Origin: Lachnospiraceae bacterium UBA938
GTDB lineage: Bacteria; Bacillota; Clostridia; Lachnospirales; Lachnospiraceae
Direction: 5' to 3'
Length of the DNA: 15,360 nt
NCBI GenBank assembly: GCA_002293475.1
Contig: DBDG01000039.1
Location: 1-15,360 of the forward strand
Of the stretch, positions 1-7,252 are shown piece after piece. The notes below the pieces were generated by a model, which worked only from the letters and a program-made list of their open reading frames with translations, was not told the DNA's origin and ran no database searches. The first letter of the stretch is position 1. Every line of letters begins with the position of its first letter. A program made the translations under genes and the position numbers.

Positions 1-1506
1 CGGAGCAGCTGGCTGGCCTTCTACCGGCGGCGGGACTGCGGGCGGCGCCGGCGGCGGTAACTGTGCTTGCAAAGCTGCCGCTACAGCAGCAATATAATCA
101 ATATTATTGGTCGCTATCGCAGCTGTAATCTGCTCTGATACAATGGGATTGTCGGTCGCTATGCCGACGGTTGCACTTCTGGGCGAAGCCATATAAGAAC
201 TGCTGTTAACTTCTTCCCGGCTGACTTCCACCCCATTTTCTGTAACCACTTTCCACAGCCGCGCCCGATATCCGACATGGGCCGACTGAATGGATATATA
301 ACCTACCGGATGACCGGCGCTCGGATATACAGCCTCGCTTTCAGGTTCTCTTCTTTCCAAGATTTCACTGACATATTCTACCGTGCGGCCCGCAGGACGC
401 TCGTCAATACCATATATGGTAAAAGTAATGGTTCTCTCAGGTGTGGTAACTCCCTCAATATAAATCGGGTGCGCCAGATTATTAATAAACTTAAAATCCT
501 TTCCGGATGATTCGGCAATGGCCGCATCCGCTGAACGGTCCACATAAGTAACGATCATCGAATGGTTATGCCTTTCGGTAACCTCCAGTTCAGCAAGCAG
601 CACAGCATTATAAAGCGTAGTTGAGACCTGACAGATACCGCCTCCCAGACTGTCAACCACCTGGCCGTTCAAATAAGAAGCAGCCATGAAATAACCATTG
701 TCTTCGGTAAAGGGCAATACGGCGGCATAGGTAGTAAACTCTTCTCCCGGATACACCAAGCTTCCGCTGATCAGCTTGCATCCATTGATTACATTGGAAC
801 TTCGGGATTTATTGGAAGTCGAAAAATCCGTACTGAAAGTACCAAGCACATCAGTAAGCTGACTCAGTTCTTCCTCGTTTCCTCTGGGCTCCTCTTCTAT
901 CACTGCCAGCGCTATTGTACAATCCTCTTTATTCCAGTCATTCTGTAAATAGTCATAAATAATATCTACTGAAGCACTGGTATCTATCACGTAACCCGCC
1001 TGCCCTTCCGTGACATTTATCTCCCCATCTGTCCTAGTCATAGTAGCGTCAACAGCCGGCATATTAAAGATAGAACATTTTTCTGTTATAATATCAGTAA
1101 TCAAAGCCGTATCTAAGGAAAACTCTACTTCAAATACCTGATCCCTGTTTTCTAGATCCTTCAGCGCTTTATATCTTTGAATTACATTGCCTTTTCTACC
1201 CATAGCCGCCGCTGCCTCGACAACATCGGGATTGTTCCAGCTAAAGCCGATATCCGCCGGAGTAATGGATACTGTATTGTCACCGATCGTCAGCAAAGTA
1301 ATATTCCTCTTTTCCAGCTCTGCCACATATTCACTTACCAAGATCTGGGCTTCTGCTTCGGTTTTTCCTCCTAATGCAATGCTATCCACATAGACGCCAT
1401 CTAGGATCTTATCATCCTTGGCGCTTGCCGGAATCGCCGTAAACAGCGTCAGCAGTACTGTTATCATCAGTAAACGGCTTATCTTCTTGATCGTTCGCAT
1501 ATACAT
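1..1506 (-). CDS. VanW-family secreted envelope protein (YoaR-like), C-terminus cut by window edge
   Basis: At least 502 residues, still open at the left edge. The N-terminus has a basic start, a hydrophobic stretch and an ASA-K end (about residues 1-30), so it is a signal peptide or membrane anchor. Residues about 35-200 resemble the putative peptidoglycan-binding repeats of YoaR proteins (GVYVDSIALGG near the start). A VanW domain covers about 235-350, with PGEEF at 253-257 and GGGICQVSTTLYNAV at 288-302. A G5-like segment follows (about 363-440), then an Ala/Pro-rich tail from about 480. Known family members sit at the cell surface; their biochemical role is unsettled, and VanW is not itself a resistance enzyme. 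Three in-frame ATGs lie at 1512, 1506 and 1500; 1506 is preferred because AGGAGG at 1515-1520 is 8 nt before it. No clear promoter or terminator was seen between it and the small gene upstream, so they may be co-transcribed. Confidence 0.92.
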   Translation of the reverse strand, partial: MYMRTIKKISRLLMITVLLTLFTAIPASAKDDKILDGVYVDSIALGGKTEAEAQILVSEYVAELEKRNITLLTIGDNTVSITPADIGFSWNNPDVVEAAAAMGRKGNVIQRYKALKDLENRDQVFEVEFSLDTALITDIITEKCSIFNMPAVDATMTRTDGEINVTEGQAGYVIDTSASVDIIYDYLQNDWNKEDCTIALAVIEEEPRGNEEELSQLTDVLGTFSTDFSTSNKSRSSNVINGCKLISGSLVYPGEEFTTYAAVLPFTEDNGYFMAASYLNGQVVDSLGGGICQVSTTLYNAVLLAELEVTERHNHSMIVTYVDRSADAAIAESSGKDFKFINNLAHPIYIEGVTTPERTITFTIYGIDERPAGRTVEYVSEILERREPESEAVYPSAGHPVGYISIQSAHVGYRARLWKVVTENGVEVSREEVNSSSYMASPRSATVGIATDNPIVSEQITAAIATNNIDYIAAVAAALQAQLPPPAPPAVPPPVEGQPAAP

Positions 1507-1586
1507 ATACATTGCCTCCTTTCCGCTTTTTTCACGTGTCAAATTCCATATGGTCTAGATAAGGTTATTGCCTTTGTCATATTGTC

Positions 1587-1694
1587 TTAACTAATAAAAT
1601 ATGATAAAGTTGGAATTAACAAGGCAAGCACCAGAATAAGAATAATAATGGAGGAGATTACCCTTTTGGTCTTTTTACTGTGCATATTTATCAT
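1587..1694 (-). CDS. 35-residue single-pass membrane protein, unknown function
   Basis: The frame extends upstream to 1781, but ATG 1694 is preserved by a good Shine-Dalgarno (GGAGG at 1702-1706, 7 nt upstream), giving 35 residues. A short basic head (HSKKTKR) is followed by a continuous hydrophobic helix (about residues 14-32), so it is probably a single-pass membrane peptide with its basic end inside the cell. There is no signal-peptidase site or bacteriocin-like leader. A matching promoter lies upstream (1753-1781). The gene is divergent from the TPR-like gene and precedes the VanW gene by about 80 nt. I do not recognise a characterised family; short basic-plus-helix proteins of this sort are common and mostly unstudied in Firmicutes. 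It could be a regulator of a membrane complex or an orphan; the sequence does not decide. Confidence 0.55.
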   Translation of the reverse strand: MINMHSKKTKRVISSIIILILVLALLIPTLSYFIS

Positions 1695-1714
1695 CTTATT
1701 ACCTCCATCCGCAC

Positions 1715-1734
1715 GCTTTGACATGCTTTGACAT
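1715..1734. repeat. perfect tandem 10-bp repeat between divergent genes
   Basis: GCTTTGACAT occurs twice head to tail (1715-1724 and 1725-1734). One unit is about one helical turn, so both copies face the same side of the DNA. It lies between the divergent starts at 1694 and 1760, inside the predicted leader of the minus-strand small gene. It could be an operator or chance slippage. Confidence 0.6.
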
Positions 1735-1752
1735 TTATCTTCTTGAAAGGAT

Positions 1753-1781
1753 ATTATATATGAATTTAGCTTTTTTTGCAA
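1753..1781 (-). promoter_or_regulatory. sigma-70/A-type promoter for the 35-residue membrane protein gene
   Basis: Reading the minus strand, a -35 box TTGCAA (1776-1781) is separated by exactly 17 nt from a perfect -10 box TATAAT (1753-1758). The predicted start is near 1746, leaving a leader of about 50 nt before ATG 1694. The promoter lies over the first codons of the divergent TPR-like gene, so the two transcription units would interfere with each other. Confidence 0.5.
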
Positions 1782-2368
1782 GTTTTATTATATTCTGCAT
1801 CTGGCTCACCTATCAGCTGAACAAAAGCCGGCGACGGGAAGCCCAACAACAAAGGATCTTCTGGGATCGTGAGAAGGAAGCCGACAATACGAGCCGCAAA
1901 CCGCTTGATGACCTGCAATATATCACCATTCCGTTTGATGCTTTACCCATGGAAATCATGGCTGATGATCCCGCAATAGCAGAATGTCAGGAAACCCTGC
2001 ATACTTTAGCTGAAAGCCCCATTGTCAATTTCACCTGCATCTCCAACACCGACCTGAAACTACAATATGGCGCGGCCAACCTTCATCTTCTGTCCCGATA
2101 CGACCAAAGCTACACCATACTGGCCAGAACCCTTCAGAAATGGGCGAAGACCCTTTATAGCTCCGGTTATCATCAGGAAGCCTGTACCATATTGGAATTT
2201 GCTATGGCTACCGGCACCGATGTCAGCCATTCCTACTTTTTACTGGCCGAAATATACCAAAAAGCCGGCACTCCAGAAAAAGTAAAGGATCTGATTCCTA
2301 CTGCGGAACGGCTTAATTCAACCCTAAGCGGCCATATTACCCGGCGGCTGAAAGAAATATGCAGTTAA
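1760..2368 (+). CDS. membrane-anchored TPR-like protein, unknown function
   Basis: 202 residues. The frame opens at 1718, but ATG 1760 is chosen because GAAAGG (1745-1750) is 9 nt upstream and because the protein then starts directly with a hydrophobic helix (residues about 2-18), followed by a basic stop-transfer stretch (KSRRREAQQQR). This predicts an N-terminal anchor with the rest in the cytoplasm. Residues about 120-200 form paired amphipathic helices with TPR-like spacing (Y-x4-A-x7-G, alanine and leucine at packing positions: YSSGYHQEACTILEFA, then SYFLLAEIYQKAGTPEKV). TPRs bind other proteins, so this is probably a scaffold; no catalytic motif is visible. It is the only clear plus-strand gene, convergent with nth (59 nt gap) and divergent from the small membrane protein. 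It resembles uncharacterised proteins of clostridia; no specific function is supported. Confidence 0.8.
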   Translation: MNLAFFASFIIFCIWLTYQLNKSRRREAQQQRIFWDREKEADNTSRKPLDDLQYITIPFDALPMEIMADDPAIAECQETLHTLAESPIVNFTCISNTDLKLQYGAANLHLLSRYDQSYTILARTLQKWAKTLYSSGYHQEACTILEFAMATGTDVSHSYFLLAEIYQKAGTPEKVKDLIPTAERLNSTLSGHITRRLKEICS

Positions 2369-2427
2369 TCGGCTTATATCAGTTTATGCCGGCTGTTTAG
2401 TTATTATGACATTTATTATTATAATAA

Positions 2428-3096
2428 TCACCGAAGCTGCTTGTCTTTCTGATAATAACTACAAAGTGTCTGTAAAAAACAGCTCCCGCACCTAGGTACG
2501 GGAGCCTTACATATCTCCCTGCCAAGGTTAATGATCTGGATATTATAGCAGATCCAGTGATCTTCCGGCAGTATTTTCATTAAATCCATCTCAATTTTAA
2601 CCGGATCCTCTTCCGCGGTCAGACCTAGCTTATTAGATACCCTCTTGACATGAGTATCTACCACGACACTGGCATCATTAAATATATTCCCGCGGATTAC
2701 ATTGGCTGTCTTTCTGCCCACTCCCGGAAGTGAGGTCAGCTCTGCCAATGACCGCGGAACCTCTCCGTCAAACCGTAACAGAAGTTCGCGGCAGCAGGCA
2801 ATGATATTCTTTGCCTTATTATGATAAAATCCGGCGGAACGGATATCCTGTTCCAGTTCTTCCAAGCCTGCCCCCGCCAGTGACTCAACCGTCGGATATT
2901 TATCAAACAGCTTCGCGGTTATGATGTTCACGCGGGCGTCTGTACATTGGGCACTCAGGATAGTAGCAACCAGCAGCTGCCAAGCATTTTCATGGTGTAA
3001 AAAACACTTCAAGTCCGTTCCATAATGTTCATCCAGCAGTTTCAATACCGCCCTGACGTGTTCTTGCTTATACTCTTTCTTATGCTCCCTCTTCAT
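2428..3096 (-). CDS. nth: endonuclease III (DNA glycosylase/AP lyase)
   Basis: 222 residues, close to the usual length. Nth removes oxidised pyrimidines from DNA in base excision repair and cuts at the abasic site by a lyase reaction. All hallmarks are present: the LLVATILSAQCTD helix at 41-53, the helix-hairpin-helix LPGVGRKTAN at 123-132 with catalytic Lys129, catalytic Asp147 in VDTHVKRV (18 residues after the lysine, as in the E. coli enzyme), and the C-terminal [4Fe-4S] set Cys196, 203, 206 and 212 (C-x6-C-x2-C-x5-C). The basic, glutamate-rich first 13 residues are a small extension. The start is ATG at 3096 with GGAAG about 10 nt upstream and AAGGA directly abutting it. It lies 30 nt after the radical SAM gene and is probably the last gene of that run; no clear hairpin terminator follows. 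Confidence 0.97.
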   Translation of the reverse strand: MKREHKKEYKQEHVRAVLKLLDEHYGTDLKCFLHHENAWQLLVATILSAQCTDARVNIITAKLFDKYPTVESLAGAGLEELEQDIRSAGFYHNKAKNIIACCRELLLRFDGEVPRSLAELTSLPGVGRKTANVIRGNIFNDASVVVDTHVKRVSNKLGLTAEEDPVKIEMDLMKILPEDHWICYNIQIINLGREICKAPVPRCGSCFLQTLCSYYQKDKQLR

Positions 3097-3126
3097 TCCT
3101 TCTTAACTTCCTTTTTATTTTCATAT

Positions 3127-4914
3127 TCACTTACCCGCATCAAATAAAATATCTATACGTAAAACCGTTGCTTCTTTCGTCAAAGCATTCCTTTTATGGT
3201 AATCAAATAATATATAGATGGGGCTTTCACTTTTATTCGTCTTATCCTTGCCTGCCTCGGCATCTACCGGATAGCGGAACACCTCCAGATGTGTCATCCT
3301 GACCATCTGCTTGGCATTATACCCTTCATAATGGGGCAGAAGCTTTCGGTTTTCTGCTTCTTCTTTATAAAAACCCCATATCTGATCCTGATAAAGCGAC
3401 AGATCCAAGGCATAATCGGGCCTGCTTTTACAGTTTTCTCTCAGATACAAATCATAGGTAAGCAGCTCCCGATAACAGTCCGCATTAGCCCCATCATAAG
3501 CAAGGGCAAAATCAAGCAGCACCTCATATCGGTAGCTTCTTGCCGGACTGACAAGATAATACCCTTTCTTTTCATAAAATTCCGCAAGCTCTTCATACAT
3601 TTGGAACGAACTGCTAAAAGCCGTTTCCAATACCTTCAGGGTATTCATGAACTGATTGCTGTTATAATACAGCTCTACCATCATTTCCATCTTATGCAGC
3701 CGGCACAGCTCTTCATAACTGAGCCACTGGGTGAACAGCACCTGATACGGCGGGGATTCTTCATATGCGATTCCATACTCCGTGGCCTGATGTCTGACAG
3801 GCGTGCCAGGAAGTATTTTCAAAAATCCCAGCTGCAGCTGCTCTGGCCGACAGCTGTAAACCTGGTCAAAAGAAGCTCTAAATGTACCATAGTCTTCATA
3901 AGGAAGACCGGCAATCAAATCTAGATGGATATGAATGTTATTGTTTTCCCGTAATTCTGCCACTACAGCCTTTACCCGGTCAAAATCCATCTTGCGGCAG
4001 ACACTGTCAAGAGCAGCCTGATGGGTAGACTGAATGCCGATTTCCAGCTGAATCAAGCCCGGCCGCATGCTCTTTAGCAGATTAATTTCTGTTTCTGTCA
4101 TGAGATCCGCCGCTATTTCAAAATGGAAGCCGGTTATCCCGTTGTCCTTCTCCTTTATAAACTTCCAGATTTCCAAAGCATGGACATGATTACAGTTAAA
4201 TGTCCGATCAACAAACTTAACCTGAGCCACCCGGCCCTCTAGTAAAACTGTCAATTCTTCTTGTACTTTTGCCAGTTCCTTAAACCTAAGCGACTTATCA
4301 ATTGATGATAGGCAATAGCTGCACCGGAACGGACAGCCCCGGGAAGACTCATAATAAATGATTCGATTTTGGAAACGGTTCAATACACCGACATAAGGAA
4401 AAGGAAGCCGGTTAAGATCAGTCCTTTCCCTTTCCCCCGTCTTCACAAGCTTCCCTTCCTTTTCCCGATATAGGATTCCCTTTATCAGAGCAAGCTCATA
4501 TTCCCGCATCGATGCATCCCGACTGCATAAATAACAGTCTAAAATATCTTTACAAGTAACCTCCCCTTCGCCCAGCATAATACCGGTTACTGAAGGAAAT
4601 CTTCCCATAATAGCTTCTCCGTCATAGGACACCTCCGGTCCGCCTAACCAGACCGGTATATCAGGTAATATTTTATTTAACTCGGGCAAGAGTTTCCCAA
4701 TTATTTCCCAATTCCATATATAACAGGAAAAAGCAATAACATCCGGCTTCTTGCTATAGATATCCGCCAGAATATCTGCCGCCGTCTGGTTGATTGTATA
4801 TTCCGTAATTTCCATATGTTGCCTGCCGGCTTCTTCCGCAAAGCTTTGCAGGCTGTAGACCGCCGGATTGGAATGGATATATTTCGCATTAACTGCTATC
4901 AATAAAAATTTCAT
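3127..4914 (-). CDS. B12-binding-type radical SAM protein with DUF4080 C-terminal domain
   Basis: 595 residues. The N-terminal region (about 1-130) has the Rossmann-like layout of the cobalamin-binding domain of radical SAM enzymes (KFLLIAVNAKYIHSN..., VWLGGPEVS at 88-96, GEGE at 115-118), but the Asp-x-His-x-x-Gly ligand motif of classical B12 domains is absent. The radical SAM core follows: Cys194, 198 and 201 in CPFRCSYC bind the [4Fe-4S] cluster that cleaves S-adenosylmethionine. Later core motifs (QLEIGIQST; DLIAGLPYED) match the SPASM-less elongator-like core. The remaining 200 residues match the DUF4080 type, ending in a FDYHKRN segment. The substrate is unknown; many relatives are methyltransferases or annotated only by domain. 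It follows the nuclease gene by 72 nt and precedes nth by 30 nt. ATG 4914 has only a weak AGGG signal about 9 nt upstream. Confidence 0.9.
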   Translation of the reverse strand: MKFLLIAVNAKYIHSNPAVYSLQSFAEEAGRQHMEITEYTINQTAADILADIYSKKPDVIAFSCYIWNWEIIGKLLPELNKILPDIPVWLGGPEVSYDGEAIMGRFPSVTGIMLGEGEVTCKDILDCYLCSRDASMREYELALIKGILYREKEGKLVKTGERERTDLNRLPFPYVGVLNRFQNRIIYYESSRGCPFRCSYCLSSIDKSLRFKELAKVQEELTVLLEGRVAQVKFVDRTFNCNHVHALEIWKFIKEKDNGITGFHFEIAADLMTETEINLLKSMRPGLIQLEIGIQSTHQAALDSVCRKMDFDRVKAVVAELRENNNIHIHLDLIAGLPYEDYGTFRASFDQVYSCRPEQLQLGFLKILPGTPVRHQATEYGIAYEESPPYQVLFTQWLSYEELCRLHKMEMMVELYYNSNQFMNTLKVLETAFSSSFQMYEELAEFYEKKGYYLVSPARSYRYEVLLDFALAYDGANADCYRELLTYDLYLRENCKSRPDYALDLSLYQDQIWGFYKEEAENRKLLPHYEGYNAKQMVRMTHLEVFRYPVDAEAGKDKTNKSESPIYILFDYHKRNALTKEATVLRIDILFDAGK

Positions 4915-4986
4915 TGAATCTTACCCTGTAGTTGTTTATTTCCACAATAGATGTTATCAAGCCGTTCTCTTATAATTCGGCAACAA

Positions 4987-5430
4987 CTATCTTGTTTCTG
5001 ACAGCATGCTGTCAATATATCCCCCGTCCCAAAGCAGAATTTTTAATCTATCAGCCGCTTCCACGGCAGGTGCCGTAAAATACTGATTGGTCATCACTAC
5101 GCCGACCATCCGGTCATAATAATCCCTTCCCGCATAAACTTCCTGGACGGCTTTGACACCTACCGGGCTGTTATATCGCTTACACTGAATCGCGTAGGTG
5201 ACCCCTTCTTTTTCTGCCAGAATGTCTATTCCATAGTCACCGCTTGCCTTGGTAACCTCTACTTCAATAAACCCTCTTTTTTTCAAAAGATCGGCACAAA
5301 ACAGCTCAAATTCCCGGCCTTCCATTTCCTCCCAACGTCTGCCTGCCGCACTGTGCCGGCCTTTTATGTCCAGAAAAGCAAGAACAAAAAGCAACAAACC
5401 GATAGCGGCAATTATGATAATCCACTCCAT
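4987..5430 (-). CDS. membrane-anchored Mrr-type restriction endonuclease-like nuclease
   Basis: 147 residues from ATG 5430, which has GGGGG 5 nt upstream; a TTG at 5460 would add 10 residues and overlap the ABC gene by 14 nt. Residues 3-20 are one transmembrane helix. The rest is a PD-(D/E)xK nuclease of the Mrr_cat type: GREFELFCADLL (38-49) with the first acidic residue, SGDYGIDIL (63-71) with catalytic Asp69, and the Gln-x-Lys motif QCK (82-84) before the conserved AVQEVYAGRDYYD and TNQYF segments. Family members cleave modified or foreign DNA; membrane-tethered versions are common in Firmicutes but their target is not established. There is no methylase or specificity subunit nearby, so this is not a standard restriction-modification pair. 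Its start lies just past the stop of the ABC exporter gene, suggesting translational coupling. Confidence 0.85.
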   Translation of the reverse strand: MEWIIIIAAIGLLLFVLAFLDIKGRHSAAGRRWEEMEGREFELFCADLLKKRGFIEVEVTKASGDYGIDILAEKEGVTYAIQCKRYNSPVGVKAVQEVYAGRDYYDRMVGVVMTNQYFTAPAVEAADRLKILLWDGGYIDSMLSETR

Positions 5431-5446
5431 TTCGACCCCCGTGATG

Positions 5447-7213
5447 TCAAGCCCCGACAAACTGGCTCCGATACATCTCCCAGTAGAATCCCTTCAGCGC
5501 CATCAGTTCTTCATGGCCGCCTTGCTCGATGATACACCCGTCCTTCATAACCAGAATCACGTCCGCATTACGTACCGTAGACAGCCGATGGGCCACTATA
5601 AAGCTGGTCCTTCCTTCCATCATCAAAGTAAACGCTTCCTGAATCCGCATTTCCGTGCGGGTATCAATAGAAGAGGTCGCTTCATCTAGGATCAGCATCG
5701 GCGGCAGGTTGATCATGACTCTAGTAATACATAATAGCTGTTTTTCACCTTGCGAAAGACTGCCGCCGTCCTCGCCTATCATGGTATCATAGCCTTCCGG
5801 AAGCCGTTTGATAAAGCTGTCTGCCCGGCTTCTTTTAGCCGCCGCAATGACTTCTTCTTTTGTGGCCGCCGGTTTTCCAAAGGTTATATTCTCCCATATC
5901 GTCCCGTTGCGAAGCCATGTCTCCTGTAGAACCATACCATAAGCCGCCCGCAAGGAACTGCGGGTCAGCTCCCGGATATCCTTGCCCTCCAACACAATCC
6001 GGCCGCTGTCTACATCATAAAAGCGCATCAGTAGGTTAATCACTGTTGTCTTACCGCAGCCGGTAGGGCCAACGACAGCCACCCGCTGCCCGGCTCTGAT
6101 CCGCAAATCTAAATCTTCAATCAGTTTCTGACCGCGCCGGTAGGTAAAATATACATGGTCAAGCTCTACGTTGCCTGCCGTAGCCGCCAGCCTTACGGCT
6201 TCCGCCCCGTCCGCCGCTTCCGGTTCTGCTTCTATCAGCTCCAATACCCGCGACGCACAGGCAAGGGCATTCTGTAACTCGGCAATCACTTCGGATATCT
6301 CATTAAAAGGCTTGGTATATTGATTGGCATAGGATAAAAATATCGTCAGCTGCCCTATTGTCAGCCCCCCCGATAAGGCATACAATGCTCCCGCCAGACC
6401 GACCCCCGCATAAACCAAGTTATTGACAAAGCGTGTTGCCGGATTTGTCAAAGAAGAATAAAATATAGCCCGGAGGGAATACTTCCCCAACCGTTCATTA
6501 ATCTCATCAAACTGCTTCTGCACCTTCTTTTCTTGGGAAAAAGCCTGCACTACCTTTTGATTCCCGATCATCTCATTAATAAGTGCGGTTTGTTCGCCCC
6601 GCGCCTCAGACTGTAGCTGAAACATCCCAAAAGTCCGCTTAGCGATAAAATTGGCCGTAAACAGTGACAGCGGCGTAAGAATTACCACCACAGCCGTAAC
6701 CGTTACATTGACACTGAGCATAAACAGTAGTGTCCCTGCTATCGTGATAATCCCGGTAAATGCCTGAGTAAAACCAATCAGCAGCCCGTCCGCAAACTGG
6801 TCCACATCCGTAATAATCCGGCTCAAGACATCTCCGTGTGTATGACCGTCCAGATAAGTAAACGGCAGCTCGGCTACTTTACCAAAAGCTTGCTTACGGA
6901 TGTCCCGGACCACATAAAACACAATCCGGTTATTCGACAGATTTAAGATCCACTGGGTCAAAGCTCCGGTTCCCGCCACACCTGCCATAGCTATTAAAAG
7001 CGTAAGCAATTCCTCCTTACTGCCCGTTTCCTTTATCCTGCCGATCAAGTCAACAGCCCTTCCTATCAGAATCGGCAGATACAAGCTAAGAACAACCGTA
7101 AATAAAGCCATCAAAATAGAAACCAAAAGACGGTTCTTATATGGTTCAATAAAATACAGCACACTACGCAAGGTTTTTATGCGCTCATCAGCCTTCATTT
7201 GTTCTGCTTTCAT
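5447..7213 (-). CDS. ABC exporter half-transporter, catalytic-site subunit of a heterodimer
   Basis: 588 residues from ATG 7213 (AGGA about 6 nt upstream); a GTG at 7249 would add 12 residues but follows the previous stop with no ribosome site. The N-terminal half is a six-helix type-1 exporter fold (about 25-320); the C-terminal half is the ATPase: Walker A GPTGCGKTT (from 382), Q-loop in VLQETW, Walker B MLILDE (506-511) with catalytic Glu511, and switch His542. The signature motif is LSQGE instead of LSGGQ. With the partner's degenerate Walker B this makes one normal and one impaired ATP site, as known in BmrC/BmrD and TM287/288. The complex would sit in the cytoplasmic membrane and export drugs, lipids or peptides; the substrate cannot be read from sequence. 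It starts about 40 nt after its partner and is followed by the nuclease gene. Confidence 0.95.
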   Translation of the reverse strand: MKAEQMKADERIKTLRSVLYFIEPYKNRLLVSILMALFTVVLSLYLPILIGRAVDLIGRIKETGSKEELLTLLIAMAGVAGTGALTQWILNLSNNRIVFYVVRDIRKQAFGKVAELPFTYLDGHTHGDVLSRIITDVDQFADGLLIGFTQAFTGIITIAGTLLFMLSVNVTVTAVVVILTPLSLFTANFIAKRTFGMFQLQSEARGEQTALINEMIGNQKVVQAFSQEKKVQKQFDEINERLGKYSLRAIFYSSLTNPATRFVNNLVYAGVGLAGALYALSGGLTIGQLTIFLSYANQYTKPFNEISEVIAELQNALACASRVLELIEAEPEAADGAEAVRLAATAGNVELDHVYFTYRRGQKLIEDLDLRIRAGQRVAVVGPTGCGKTTVINLLMRFYDVDSGRIVLEGKDIRELTRSSLRAAYGMVLQETWLRNGTIWENITFGKPAATKEEVIAAAKRSRADSFIKRLPEGYDTMIGEDGGSLSQGEKQLLCITRVMINLPPMLILDEATSSIDTRTEMRIQEAFTLMMEGRTSFIVAHRLSTVRNADVILVMKDGCIIEQGGHEELMALKGFYWEMYRSQFVGA

Positions 7214-7252
7214 ATATCCTGTCTCACCCGCTCTGCTTTCTCCCGTCACTTA

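Noticed and set aside
1..1506. Vancomycin-resistance determinant
   Set aside because: VanW-domain proteins are common in clostridia outside resistance clusters, and no vanHAX-like ligase or dehydrogenase gene is present here.
1561..1574. AAGG/CCTT inverted repeat downstream of the small membrane protein gene
   Set aside because: A 4-bp stem without a T-run is too weak to be a terminator.
1718..1757. TTGACA boxes in the 10-bp repeat as a plus-strand promoter for the TPR-like gene
   Set aside because: The only matching -10 (TATTAT, 1752-1757) would start transcription near 1764, past the ATG at 1760, and would lose the ribosome site.
2415..2428. AT-only 14-nt palindrome between the TPR-like gene and nth, as a two-way terminator
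   Set aside because: The stem has no G-C pairs and no T-run follows it; it overlaps the nth stop codon by chance A/T content.
3289..3924. 211-codon plus-strand open frame
   Set aside because: It lies wholly inside the radical SAM/DUF4080 gene on the other strand, whose protein is clearly conserved; it has no recognisable domain.
4987..5430. Part of a restriction-modification system
   Set aside because: No methyltransferase, specificity subunit or helicase gene lies nearby.
5249..5689. 146-codon plus-strand open frame
   Set aside because: It runs antisense across the nuclease and ABC exporter genes, both of which carry intact family motifs.
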